The translations under genes and the position numbers were made by a program. A stretch of DNA of 64,000 nt from Heliocidaris erythrogramma (Eukaryota > Echinodermata > Echinoidea > Camarodonta > Echinometridae). Shown here piece by piece: positions 45,091 through 57,780 of this stretch. The stretch is from the NCBI GenBank assembly GCA_025617745.1, contig CM046858.1, positions 54,042,545 to 54,106,544 on the forward strand, in the 5' to 3' direction. The stretch's first letter is position 1. Each line of letters begins with the position of its first letter. The notes below the pieces were generated by a model. It ran no database searches, was not told where the DNA came from, and worked only from the letters and a program-made list of their open reading frames with translations.

Positions 45091-46639
45091 CCCGATGAAG
45101 CCCTAGCCCTATGAAACCCTATGAAGCCATGATGAAGCCCTATGGGCGAAAACTCGATATTTTTCATCTCTTAACGGTTGTTTCACTTATTATTGACTTT
45201 TGTGTATTACTCATCTCCCGACGCAGGACAATTATTTTGTTTATATTTTGTGTATATATATATATATACTCATTATTTTGTGCAAATGTGGACCCCTTGC
45301 CTGACCTGTAATGATAGCCTACCGTCCCTCATGTCCTAGCGAACGTCGAAGTGCACATAGTTGACGTGACAAATTTAGCCGTTTCGATGCTCTCGTTTTG
45401 AATTGCTCGGCAAACATAAGTGATAACGGACAGTTGTCAGGTTTCAGCAAAAATGCTTCTAGGTGTGTGTGCTAGGTATATGAGAACTATACAAAGACTG
45501 GCCTATATAAAAAGAGACTATTCATAGTGCACTTAAATTCTTTCTTTGGTGATCATAATGACCCAGATTCATGAGGAGGTAAAATGTGCATCTTTAGGGC
45601 AAGGATTAAAATCATAGATAAGCATACATCATACAGGCTATATTTTTGCTGTATAGCCATACTTTAGTACTGCAGTAAAAAAAAACTTTGTTAAGGTATT
45701 GATAACAGTCTTCTAAGAGGAGTTTATAAAAAAACTCATGGCTGCAATTATGTTTAACAATTTAAATTCATGCGCTTCTAAGGCTAAATGAATAACATGC
45801 TTATTATTATTGTTTTGAAAATATTGCGAAGATTGCGTTATTTCTCTGCTCTGAAACCGACCTTGAAAAGATGATTAAACTAGTCTAATAAATTATCTAA
45901 TAACAGTCCACAGACACACCTTTACAAAAAAGAATGTCAGTCCCTTCTTATGAAATCATTTGCTAAGTAATGATTAAAGATTGTCGACTTCAACATGAAA
46001 AATGAATCAGGAAATAAACTCATCTATCCATATACATACTCTTGTTCAATTTTCTTTAAATGAAATAATATCATTATTATGTGATGGTTTGGTTCAGATT
46101 ATAATGTATTATCGGAAATATAACGGCAATTACATGACTCGGAAAGTATACAGGTATAACGTATCATGATTAGGAAGGGCTAATTCGCGGAAGATGATAT
46201 AATTTTTGCCAGCCTCTCATTTTAAATCCGTCGTGAATATCGCATCCAAAGGCATGCCATGTTTTTTATTTGATCAGTTAGACCCGCGTCCGTGTTTCAA
46301 CTTCGTGTTCAAACACCCAATGGGAAATGTCATCGTGGCCATCGGCAAATAACAAGAATCGTTGGTGGCAGGGGGATACAAGAAAATCATAGAGGCCTTT
46401 CTCTAGACGCTGACCCCCAGACTCTTAAACAAATATCAAACGCGTTGTGGTATTATATCGCAGCCTGAAACTTCTTTAAAGTCCTTAAATTTCTAGCAGC
46501 TATTATTTCAAGATCGCATGAATATACTTGAATGTCAATCAATAAATTTCATTTGCTATAAATTCATGAAATCGATGAACGCCTTCCTAAACCTTCCCAC
46601 GCGAGGAAAGTCCAAATATGATTATTTTTTCTTTATTCT

Positions 46640-46806
46640 TTTAAACACACTCACACACACGTATCAATATGGCAAACACAATTTATTTAATATACGATAC
46701 AAGAGTAGTGTAGATAAAATGCATTGCTCAAGGGCAAAAACTCCTTAGCGGGAATCGAACCAACGATCCTCGCGTTTCCAATCGAGTAACCACTCGGCTA
46801 CGACAC
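46640..46806 (-). mobile_element. tRNA-derived SINE, second family
   Basis: On the minus strand GTAGCCGAGTGGTTACTCGA (box A) and GGTTCGATTCCCGC (box B) are followed by AAGGAGTTTTTGCCCTTGAG and an AT-rich body ending in GTGTGTGTG. The cloverleaf is incomplete, so a SINE or tRNA pseudogene is more likely than a functional tRNA. Confidence 0.6.
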
Positions 46807-47009
46807 CTTTATTGATATATCAGTAATTACAGATCCAGTTTCTTTTTACCGTTGTAGACGATGCGCAAATTTGCACAAAAAGGTGACATCTTTATATTCT
46901 CAAACTATTTATCCCGCGAATGATTAAATATAGTTCCGTATAGTGCAGTCGTTTATTTAAGTGCCATATCAATCAATGGTCAACTTAAGGTGATCCATCA
47001 TTGTCCCCG

Positions 47010-47010
<1 letters not shown>

Positions 47011-47046
<36 letters not shown>
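47011..47046. repeat. TA microsatellite
   Basis: A TA run directly before the first copy of the direct duplication. Confidence 0.9.
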
Positions 47047-47047
<1 letters not shown>

Positions 47048-47048
<1 letters not shown>

Positions 47049-47196
47049 GAAAGAAATTGCGAGAATAACGTTGTGTAGGCTCAATCAAAGTTCCTCAGAG
47101 CTGTCCTCCCTTTTTGAAATTTTTGCAAAGGCTGAAAAAATGTCTCCGCCGGGAATCGAACCCGGGTCGTTGGCTTAGAACGCCAATGCCTTAACC
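47048..47196. repeat. Direct duplication, copy 1 (second copy 47464-47614)
   Basis: TGAAAGAAATTGCGAGAATA through the tRNA-like sequence occurs twice with about 97% identity, 416 bases apart. The second copy ends inside the tRNA. Confidence 0.85.
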
Positions 47197-47212
47197 ACTA
47201 GACCACGGAGAC
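47142..47212 (-). tRNA. Candidate tRNA-Arg(TCT)
   Basis: On the minus strand all four stems form. The acceptor is GTCTCCG with CGGAGAC, the D stem GTCT with AGGC, the anticodon stem TTGGC with GCCAA around loop GTTCTAA (anticodon TCT), and the T stem CCGGG with CCCGG around TTCGATT. A single A then TTTTTT follows, fitting a discriminator base and Pol III terminator. The variable loop is only four bases. The D and T arms resemble tRNA-Glu/Asp, so a tRNA-derived repeat cannot be excluded. Confidence 0.7.
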
Positions 47213-47556
47213 CGGTTAGTGGTTTCGGCGACACCAGATTCAATTGACCAACAGATTGACAAATCCTCAACCTTATTAATTAATTCCCCTTGTCGGGGGC
47301 AGATGAGTTTTTGAACAAGACAAGCCGCTAGTGCCTCGGCTGGATCCAAGCGAATGTTTTGAATACATGTATACATTGGAATAAATTATTCTTAATAACA
47401 TTATTGTAAAGAAATAACATATACAACAGCTTTGGCAAATCTCGTGGAAAATAAATACAAATGTGAAAGAAATTGCGAGAATAACGTTGCGTAGCTCAAT
47501 CAAAGTTCCCCAGAGCTGTCCTCCCTTTTTGAAATTTTTGCAAAGGCTGAAAAAAT

Positions 47557-47614
47557 GTCTCCGCCGGGAATCGAACCCGGGTCGTTGGCTTAGAACGCCA
47601 ATGCCTTAACCACT
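47557..47614 (-). pseudogene. Truncated copy of the tRNA-Arg(TCT)
   Basis: Identical to the 47142 tRNA from its 3' end through the anticodon and part of the D arm. It lacks the 5' acceptor strand, so it cannot fold as a tRNA. Confidence 0.85.
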
Positions 47615-48694
47615 TAAACTATTTTTTGTTTCACCAAAGATTAATAAGCACAACAGGACCATTGAATTGTGTTTCTTTCTGGTATTATTATATTGACCCA
47701 AAAAAACTTTCCATTATTCATATGTAGTTTTATTTTCTTTCTTTTTTTTCTGGTACGGAATCGCCCAAATACGTCACATCTATCTAAATAAGATGTGAAC
47801 TCATATCACGTAGTTTCACTTCACATGCACTGCGAATGACAAATTCTCTATGATAAAAATGTAATATACATACGCACTATAGTAAACCCATGGTCAAAGC
47901 AAAATGACATTTGACCTTAATTGTTGGTTATCAAAAACACTAGATTAGTAATGATTTACTTGACTGTTGAGAGTTCAGCGTTATTTAGACGGATATTAGA
48001 AAGTCCGATGTACTAGTTTTATTTCCCTTGTCACAAAGCCATCCATCTTTTCTCGTCAGGAAATCACACTACTGAAGATGAACTCCCGAAAGGGGCCGTT
48101 ATAGGATGAGCGGCGAAGAAAGAGCAGAAAATGAAGAACGGGTGGAGAGGGGGGGGGGGGGGGGGGGGGGGGGGGGCTTACACCGGGAATTCACTCTTCA
48201 GCGAGACATGGCTCTTCTAGGATTTTAAAATGAACCCTAAGTTCTAAACAGTCCCAAAAAAGGGGGAGATTTTCTTTTTTCCTTTTTGTTTGTTGCTTAG
48301 TTATTTTTCAATGATTGATTTTTCCGTTTTTATCATCTGTAACCTATTTTGAATATTCTTTTGTATTAAAATTTATATGTTGATAATAATCCAAAATAAT
48401 GGATTTTCATTCAATAAATTTATTTAATTTGATTTATATTGTGGGCCAAATGATCTGATTTCCCAAAACGCCCCTACATATTCGTAACGCCTTTCTTGTC
48501 ACAGAAATATGTAGACACTTGCCTGACATGCCTGATAGGCAAAGACCCCCCCCCCCCCCCTCCATTGTGCTTCGCGTCTGTGTGGGTCTTCGTCTTCATA
48601 GGATAATGACAGGTGTTATCTTTCAGGCTCATCATCCCTCAGGACCTGTTTGGATTTACATACCTGTCAGCGCGTTCGCGTTGTCCTAACACCA
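47615..48694. other. Non-coding with long homopolymer tracts
   Basis: It holds a 28-base G run at 48149-48176 and a poly-C run near 48547-48560. No gene recognised. Confidence 0.5.
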
Positions 48695-48970
48695 CTAGAC
48701 AAGGTAATATTGGACTATTAAAGGGTGCACCACAATGCAAGGTAATATCACAATATTAAAAATAACAGCACAAGACAATGAAATATTCAACTGTTAAAGG
48801 GAACACCACAATACAAGGTAATATTAGATTATTTTAAAGGGAACACCACAGGACAAGGTAATATTGGACTATTAAAGGGAACACCACAAGGTAAGATAAT
48901 ACTGGACTATTAAAGAGAACAGCACAAGACAAGGTAATATTGAACGATTAAAGGGACCACCACAATAGGA
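48695..48970. repeat. Minisatellite, about 6 copies of a 40-48 bp unit
   Basis: The unit has the parts ACAAGGTAATATTGGACTAT and TAAAGGGAACACCACA. Copies vary in length and in the GGAACACC part. Confidence 0.85.
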
Positions 48971-51135
48971 CATAACACTAGACTAATACAGTGCGTATCC
49001 CAAAGAGTTTACCCAACTTTGGTAACTTCTAATTAAAATTTATAACCAATGTAACTTTGAAGTTTATTTCATGATGAAGAGTTACCCGTTTTCTGCCCAA
49101 TGATACCTCATTCATGACTTTATTGCCTAGGATGGCCAAGGAGTTCTGTGATAACTGCTTGGGATGACTGAGCAACGATTGTGATGCAACGAATGTGGGT
49201 CAAGCCACGTCAATGTGTTACTTTAGTCTAAAATTATTGTCAAAATTGGTTATGATGTAGCCAGTTTAATTCTATGTCACAGCGTCATGATCATTGGTAA
49301 AATCTTCTTTTTCTTCTTTTTTGTTTTTTCTTCTTCTTCTTTTTTTTTTTCTTTGGCAATTAATATCTCTATTTTAAGTACGAAGTGTTGTAAATCTATA
49401 TAATCTTGGGAAACGTACTGCATTTCGATATGCTCCATGTTTCTAAAATTGATGATAATTACGTGAAAATGCATTTCCTGTACTAATAATCTTTGAACGG
49501 TAATAATCTTTGAACGGTAATAAATGTATACAAAGTACATAGGTCATAATATAATAATTGAATTGATCAGTTTTTTCAGACAATATATCACGTTTTTATC
49601 CCGAAGTTCAGGCACAGAGATTTCTGACACGAACTATAAATCCGACAGCCGGACTGGAGTAAATTCGCTTGTAACATTCGATCTGAGAGTACATTATAGT
49701 CCAATCAACTAAACAGTGCCGAAAAAGACAGTGAGATTCATCGCAAGAATGAAATGTGATAGGTCTAGTGTTCACTCTGTGAGTGAGACTGACAGGACGA
49801 TCTGTGCATTTCAAAACGGCCAAGACAACATTTCGTTCATGGTTTCCCTCCTTGAATTCACGAGACATTTGATTTCAAGGTCTCCGTTTTAGTGCAATAA
49901 CCAGATTGAAACCATGAAACATACGGGACATGACAACCTTGATGTAAATTTAAAGACGTACGCTCGGGAGTTTCCATTTACTTGAAGGAATTTAGAATTA
50001 AAGTGTACAAATCTCGCACGCAGCGAAACTCGGTCCATTCGGCAATTACTCGTAACTTTTCGGAGAACGTGCAGTCATTGTTCGTGTGAGGAATCCATGA
50101 TGATGAATTTCCTTACGGGTGGTTTTTGTAAAGTTGGTGAAGATTGTGCGCATCAGGTAAGGCTTGTCGGTCGTAAAAGTGAAGTCTACTCTGGGTGAAA
50201 ATACCCGATAGATCTTAAATTCCACACGAGAACCCAAGATAACGTGGATTTGAGGTGTGGACAAAGTTTTGGCAATATTTTCCAACTGCGTGGCAACATT
50301 TAAGTAGCGATTATATTGAAAACCATGAAACATAAGGGACATGGTATCCTTGGAATAAGTTAAGAAGGGAGAGAAAGACTTGATAGTCTTTCTGACTAAA
50401 TGGAAAAATTTGACTAACGATTCTTTTGGAACTGTGAAACAACAGGTATATACGAACCTTTCTAGCTAACCTAAGTTAAGATACACGACAAAGGATTGAT
50501 AGTACCTCCTTGGTCTATCCAACCTCTTGGTAACATTTGAATGACGATTAAAATTGAAAATGCGAAACATGAGTACCCTGGGTATAGCGTAAAGAAGAGA
50601 GAGAAAGGCCCGACAGTCTTTTCAATTGCTTGGCAACATTGAGGTAACGATTATAGCTTTGCGCTGAGGACGCTATAAGTGAATAGCATTGTGCTCGCTA
50701 ACCGTTTCCATGCATGTAAATAGTCATCAGACATGTCCATTAAAAAGTAGATGATAACAGACATGTCTAGGATGGGAGATACACTTTCGAACAAGTGATT
50801 GATTGTAATTGTGGATATGACAAAATGTCTTCTAATTTAATATGAAGTGATATTTTGAAAAACATAATTGCATTTAAATTAATGATATAGACATCTAAAT
50901 ACATTTAATACATTTTATAATGTAATGATTAGGTATTAAATTTACCAATTTCCCACTATATAGGCCTTCAAGGCAATTTAGAATTCTTTTCATTAGAATC
51001 AAAGTGACTGTGAGTATTTAAATTATATTTATCAATATTTAATGTTGCTTTCATGTTATTGTACTGCCCCTGTAAAATCCTTCCCTTTCTTTGAAAGGAC
51101 CAAGTAATGCGAATTCAAAGACATTCAGAATATAT

Positions 51136-51166
<31 letters not shown>

Positions 51167-52084
51167 AACAATAATGAAGATAATGACGATGTTAATGAAA
51201 ATAATAATAATCAAACAATAATAATAATCAAATAATGATAATGAGAAAATAATGATTTTGTTTGCGCAGAGAAGCCTCATCAGCATCAATGCTGTTCTTC
51301 CTGAGGGCCCATCCGTTTTTTTTTATATCATCTTAACTGAATGTGACTCCTATAGGCCTTTACATGATACACATAAGAACTCTATTAAACGTAAAGCAGG
51401 TATATAGTTCCTATATGACTCTACATAGGGTATATTTGAACGGTACTTTTTATACATTCCACGCACCACTCAATGCAAAGTATCAATGTCCCGTGGTCCT
51501 TATGATGAATTGGAAAATTTCCGCTCCAGTTTGGATGATAAATGTGTTTTACCCTCGACAGAGCGGAACGATAAAAACGCCTTATCTATCTGACGTATAG
51601 TGACAAACGAGGATGGCGTTTGTCAAAGAAAAAAGTTTAAATATTTTGTCAATGATAATTCAAATGTACATTCTCTCTGAGGTATTAACTTTTCTTTTCT
51701 TTTCTTTCTTTTTTTGGACTTTTTTTTTTTTGCGTTGAAAAATATTGTGTTGCAGTTCTCCTTCTTGTTGTTGATGTAAGAGTTCATGGAACTCTTACTT
51801 CTGGCAAAAGGTTTTGTTTTGTTTGTTGTTGTTTTTTTTTTTTTTTTTGTGTGTTTGTTTGTAATAAATGAAGTTCAATGAATATAGGATGTAATCAGCA
51901 GTGCTGTCTTTCATTTCTTATTGAAAATTTTGTTTTTACAAATTAGGAGGAAATATTGAAATTTCATGAATATATATTATTCGGGAGAGGGGTGGTCTTA
52001 ATTCTTGCATTTTTGTCATTCCCTTATTTCTCCTATAAACTGAAAGAGTTGGAATGACACGACTGTAAATTTTACAAGGTATAT
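48971..52084. other. Non-coding, no gene recognised
   Basis: Contains a 19-base direct repeat TAATCTTTGAACGGTAATA near 49488-49521 and an AAT/GAT-rich stretch at about 51137-51245. Short frames on the minus strand (49608-49868, 50046-50342) match nothing. Confidence 0.4.
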
Positions 52085-52307
52085 TTAAGATAACATTTAA
52101 CAAATTCATAGTGACGAAGCTTTTCGACCTGCACTCATCGGGTCACAACGCAGGATTATTCTAGCGTGCCCGGATCCTACCCGGGTCGCTATACACACCC
52201 TTCCTTGACTTTTGTATTTTCTTGTATTCTCTCATTCCTGCGTTGTGACCCGATGAGTGCAGGTCGAAAAGCTTCGTCACTATGAATTTGTTAAATGTTA
52301 TCTTTAA
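52085..52307. mobile_element. Inverted-repeat element with about 72-bp near-perfect arms
   Basis: 52085-52155 and 52237-52307 are reverse complements apart from a one-base indel near the outer end. Arms include TTCATAGTGACGAAGCTTTT and TGCACTCATCGGGTCACAAC. The 80-base loop contains GCCCGGATCCTACCCGGGTC. No coding capacity and no obvious target duplication. Confidence 0.75.
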
Positions 52308-53829
52308 GTTTTGTAGTACCAATCGTCTGTTTGTATATTTAAGAGTAAATGTGTTTCCTTTAATAGACTAAAAGTGCTGTGATTGACAGTATGCCTTACG
52401 CAAAAGTATCATTATAAATGATAGTACAGTTATCATTGTTTCATAATGCAATAATGGCTAATTGAAACTGAAATACATATGGGTAACATGGCCAAGACTA
52501 GTCTTGGTCATGACCACGTCCTTGGTTTAGGAATTGCTGTTATAAGAAGCAGAGGTGAATCCAGGATTTTGACAAGAAAAAAGAAATGGAGAGAGAGAGA
52601 GAAAAAACAGTTATCACTTCTAAAACGAGTGGGCACAATGTACACTTTTCTTTCAAAGGGGGGGGGGGGGCACGGGCCGGAATTGCCCCCTCCCCTCCCT
52701 AAATTAAGAAGACGTGCAGAGGTATTAAATGGAATGATCGATATGTATACGTTATACTCCAACCCTACATCAGTGCTGGCAATAAGTAATTTGCATACTA
52801 TCTTGCAGTGTGATGAATAGGCCCGATCTATCTTGGCAACTCTGAGATAGGTGATCTGTTCTATTAATGTATCAAGGCAAGCTTTAATACTGTCAGTGAC
52901 GGATCCAGAATTTCGTGTAAGAAAAGGGGGCTCCATTTAAAAAAAATATCTGAAAAGCAGCAACAACAAAAAAGAGGGTTAATACATTTTTAAGGCGTAC
53001 TTCAGGTCTGCAATTTTAAAGAGCGCACAGAAACAATTAGGGGCACATTTTGTGGGTGTGTACTTCAAGCACGATTGGATTAATTAAATCCGTCAGTGAA
53101 TCCCATCGTTTCGGTATACATCATAGTTAATGTCACTACACTCGAATTGAGAGAATTAAAATTCACATTTTGTAAGAAACTGCATAAAGTACAACATGAT
53201 ATTCGTATAGTGGGTATGTGAAATTCAACACCTCTCAACATTTTGGAGACGGATTAAAAGATTTTTGTTCTGTTGTTTGGAGCAACTTTCATTCGAAACC
53301 AGTTTTCCCAAATCAATTATAATTCATGATACTAGCTTGCGTTCTCATTTATGTGATCATAATTCAATCCAACATCCTTTACTTCCAGTCCTGGGCTTTA
53401 AATAACTCATAAAACCTGAAGGAACCCGTCATTTTGTCATGACGACATTGGAGCGGCTAACTCACAATTCATTGATTTCTTTTTACCCAAATCCCTTGTT
53501 GCCTAACTTCCCCTTCGTCTATTTGTACCGACACGACTGCTGGTAACCTTATCTCCCATACGATTTCCCTGTTTTAAAGCACGGTCGTATCAATAACACT
53601 CTCCTTATGAATGGACAGATCCTAGAATCAACACACATATTTCATGAAATTCACGTTCATGAATTTATGTTAAACAGAGATTACGTTATTTTAAATACAG
53701 AGGGAGGGAGGGAGGGAGGGAGGGGGTTATAATATATACACTAAAATAATGATAAGCATACAGGCCAAGAAAGGCCATTGTTCTTTAGCATGAATAAGTG
53801 TTAATTCTTTCTCTGTATTCTACAGTATA
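52308..53829. other. Non-coding, nothing recognised
   Basis: Contains poly-G near 52660-52670 and a GGGA tandem run at 53700-53725. No gene recognised. Confidence 0.4.
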
Positions 53830-53849
53830 AGAAAGGTTGTTGCCATTCT

Positions 53850-53905
53850 TCTCCTGATCGTCGTCCTCCTCCTTCTCCTCCCCCTCAACATCATCTTTTT
53901 TCTTC

Positions 53906-53937
<32 letters not shown>

Positions 53938-54000
53938 CTTCTTCTTCTTCTTCTTTTTCTACTTCTTCTTCTCCTCCTCCTCCTCCTCCTCCTCCGCCGT
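53850..54000. repeat. TTC/TCC microsatellite
   Basis: CTTCTTCTT repeats with TCC-rich ends (CTCCTCCTCCTCCTCC near 53971). Confidence 0.9.
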
Positions 54001-54452
54001 ATCCTTCATGGTTTGAAGATTAACAGTCATCTACATGATGAATTTTTGATATCAAAATTCTGGTGACGTAAAATTTACGTGAAAAGTGCACAAATGGAAA
54101 CTCGGTTATATACCGTCTAAAATAGGCAGGGGTATCTTGAGATATTTGTCAACTTCCGAATCATAATGTCGTGTGTAATGTGATATACAGTAGCACTTGA
54201 ACGTACCTCATTTATCAGTGAAGGTTAGAATGATAATCTGCATCGTAATTTGGCAGTCAATAATCACTTGAATGATGCTGGGAGGTCAACCTACTTTTGA
54301 AAATGTATACGTCCTCCATTGCAAGTACACATCGCTGCATTAAGTAAGCACATCGAGTGAAGAGAGATTTCTTTTTAGCCTAAGGCGCGCGTTTAACAGT
54401 GTATACGTATAGGCCTCTCTTGACTCTGTAAACGGTAGCTAGTTGTACCATG

Positions 54453-54565
54453 GACCTACTACTACTACTACTACTAGTAGTAGTACTAGTAGTAGTACTA
54501 CCATGGACCTACTAGTAGTAGTAGTACTACTACTACTACTACTACTACTAATACTACTACTAGAT

Positions 54566-54601
<36 letters not shown>

Positions 54602-54640
54602 GATCTACTACTACTACTAGATCTACTACTACTACTAGAT

Positions 54641-54681
<41 letters not shown>

Positions 54682-55040
54682 GCTACTACTACTACTACTG
54701 CTGCTACTACTACGACTACTACTACTATTATTATTACTACTACTATTACTACTACTACTACTATTACTTCTACTACTACTACTACTACTACTACTGCTGC
54801 TGCTACTACTACTACTAAATTACTACTACTACTACTACTACTACTACCACTACAACTACTACTACTATACTACGACGACGACGACGACTATTACTATTAC
54901 TACTACTATTACTAGAACTACTTCTATTATTATTATTACTACTACTACTACAATAACTACTACTACTACTACGACGACGACGATGACCATTACTACTTCT
55001 ACTACTATTATTACTACTTCTCCTCTGACTACTACTACTT
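54453..55040. repeat. CTA trinucleotide microsatellite
   Basis: About 590 bases of CTA/TAC triplets with ACG, ATT and GCT variants. CTAGATCTACTACTACTA recurs four times near 54560-54640, and ACGACGACG blocks appear at 54872 and 54972. The long frames across it are repeat artefacts. Confidence 0.95.
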
Positions 55041-55709
55041 AGTAGTATATGCTTGTACGCTTTATTCATCCGTTATACTGTAAAATTTCCTACAAGCTTG
55101 TGGGACACCTGTTGACATAAACAATTTAATCATCTCGTAGTTAAGATTGGTATCGAATGATCTAAGATAAACACGAAGCCTTTAAAAAAAAATGATTATT
55201 TCCAAATCAAGGCTTACGGTGTAAATAATATTCTCCCTATATTAAGCAGTCACGCGTACGAGGTAGTTGTTCGATCTTGTAGAAGACAAGGAATGTGTCT
55301 TCTTGTGGAGAACTCCATAACTTTTACTTTAAAAACATCATTACTCCCATTTATATATTCATGACTTGTGACTTTATTAATTCATTGCATGTGTCCGTCC
55401 TGGTCTCTTATAGGATCTTGTTTGATTAAAATATGAAATTGTCTCATTCAATTAAGGATCCGTGTCTTTAGTTGTAAATGCGTCACATTCACATTGCATA
55501 TCTTCCGGGCATGATTCATGCAGTCGGTGATAAAAAAATATCAAAACATTTGTCAATTTAATATGAGCTGCATTGCTTGATACTCGTAATTAATAACAGT
55601 TTATAAGGAAACAAATATGAATTGTTACACCTGACGCTCTCCACTCGGATTACTCCAATCAATTTGATGTAATAGTATGTATTTCCTCGTGGGTTAGAGG
55701 TAGGTCGTC
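55041..55709. other. Non-coding flank of the LINE
   Basis: No gene or repeat recognised. Confidence 0.4.
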
Positions 55710-57780
55710 AGAACTTCCGAAAAGCAGCTCATCACTATAGCAATCAGCTTGAATCTGCAAAGAATGACTATCACCGTGATCAGCTTAAGGATTGCACACC
55801 ACGTGAACTGTTCAAAAAGGTTGAACAGTTAAACGCCCAGCCTCATCAGCTCTTCCTAACTCTGATGTCGTAAGTGATTCACTTGCTGAATCCTTTGCTC
55901 AATACTTCAAAGAAAAAACAGAAAATATCACACACCAACTGGCATCAACAGAAAACCGTGGTGCCAATGATTTCCCTGGTGCCAATGATTTCTGTACGGA
56001 TGAAAAAACATGTGGATCGTTGTTTCAAAGCTTTAGACCAGTTACTGCTCAGGAAGTACGTCGGGTAATTGTACAATCCAACTCTACTTCTTGTGACCTA
56101 GACCCAATTCCAACCTCTCTCCTAAAGAAATTGTTAAATGAATTAGTACCAATTATGACCAATATTGTAAATGATTCTTTTACAACAGGATGTTTCCCAG
56201 ATAACTTCAAACTCGCAAACATTCGGCCTAAACTTAAAGGAAATTCATTGAATAAAGACAATCTTAAGAATTATCGTCCAATTGCCAATCTGAAATTCTT
56301 TGCAAAGATCCTTGAAAACTTGGCAGCATCCCAGTTGCAAGATCATCTTCAGGAAAATAACCTATATGCTAAATTTCAGTCAGGTTATCGTCAGTTTTAT
56401 GGTGTTGAAACAGCTCTTCTTAGAGTTACGAATGACGTGCTAATAGCATTGGATAAAGGTGAAGAAGCAATTCTAGTATTGCTAGATTTTTCAGCTGCCT
56501 TCGACACCATACGACATGACATTCTCCTGACACGACTAAAAAACAAATTTGGATTAAGAGGCCAGGTCTTGAAGTGGTTTGAATCCTATCTGTTCGACCG
56601 AAGTCATCGTGTGGTCATTGATGGTGAACAATCATCATCTCACCTCATTAAACAGGGAGTCCCGCAAGGATCTGTACTTGGTCCGATTCTATTTACATTA
56701 TATACTGCTCCACTTGAATCACTCATAGATCAGTATAATGTACAAAAAATGTTCTATGCTGATGATACACAACTGTATATTTCATTTGAAAAGTCAAGTA
56801 GTTTTGATCCAGCCGACGAAATCTTGCCTTGCATTTCAGGCTATCAAGGAATGGTCCCAAGTCAATTGCCTCAAACTTAACAGTAGCAAAACAGAATTTT
56901 GCTACTGTATATCCTCACGTTTTCGTGAGTCACAACCTATCAATGCACTAGATATCAATGGAGCGTTAGTTCAAGCAAGCCAATCTTGTAGGAATTTGGG
57001 AGTGATCTTTGATTCTCGAATGACATTTGAGAACTTTATATTGCGCAAATGTCGTGCTGCTTCATACGCGCTTTACAGAATTGGTAAAATACGCCATTAT
57101 TTGGACAAACGTACAACTGAAAAACTGGTACATGCGTTCGTCTTATGTCACATTGACTTCTGCAATAGCCTCATGTTTGGATTACCACAACAAAAAATTA
57201 GAAAATTACAGACTCTTCAAAATGCAGCAGCAAGACTAGTTACTAGAACCCGAAAATACGAATCAATCACCCCTGTCTTACGAAACTTGCATTGGCTTCC
57301 TGTTTGTAATCGCATACTGTTTAAACTACTTGTCTTTGCCTATGAATGCTTCTATGGAATAGCCCCAGAATACTTATCTGAATTGTTCAGTTCATACCAG
57401 CCAGCTCGTAGCTTAAGGTCAAGCACAAAAAATCTGTTTGTTGTTCCTATGATAAAGACCAAATCTTATGGTGAACGCTCTTTTGTACACGCTGCTTCAG
57501 TTTTATGGAACTCGGCCCCAAATGATCTACGAAGTATTGCTGATTTAGATAAGTTTAAGGCTATGCTTAAGAAGCATTTATTCAACACTTGATTTGCATG
57601 CATATGAACCCAGTGCCGAACACCAAATGTACTTTGTTTTTCTTGCTTTAAAGCAGTTCTATATATTCTATATGCTGTTCTTTCTTTTTCTGCTATACAA
57701 GCGCATAGGGACATGCCAAGGCAATGTGTTATGCGCTATACAAGAACTGAATATTATTATTATTATTATTATTATTATTT
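55710..57780 (+). mobile_element. 5'-truncated CR1/L2-type LINE retrotransposon
   Basis: The segment carries the linker before the reverse transcriptase, the reverse transcriptase, the C-terminal domain and a 3' end with AAGCGCAT...ATGCGCTATA followed by ATTATTATT. The endonuclease is missing, as expected of 5' truncation. Short tandem 3' ends and FYADD-type RT place it with CR1/L2-like LINEs (family knowledge). Confidence 0.85.
56020..57592 (+). pseudogene. Frameshifted LINE reverse transcriptase
   Basis: The first frame (56020-56880) has the RT motifs LKNYRPIANL, LLDFSAAFDT (catalytic Asp), KQGVPQGSVLGP and MFYADDTQLY (catalytic pair). The second frame (from about 56800 to the stop at 57592) continues with AIKEWSQVNCLKLNSSKTEF, LGVIFDSRMTF and HWLPVCNRI. 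A one-base shift near 56800-56840 separates them. Upstream, 55870-56020 can be read as further linker sequence (SLAESFAQYFKEK) in a shifted frame. Confidence 0.9.

Noticed and set aside
46741..46806. Functional tRNA gene
   Set aside because: Boxes A and B are present but acceptor strands do not pair, so a SINE head is more likely.
48695..48970. CRISPR-like repeat-spacer pattern
   Set aside because: Units are contiguous and variable with no unique spacers, and the DNA is animal.
54443..55042. 199-codon frame with poly-Leu
   Set aside because: A direct consequence of the CTA microsatellite.
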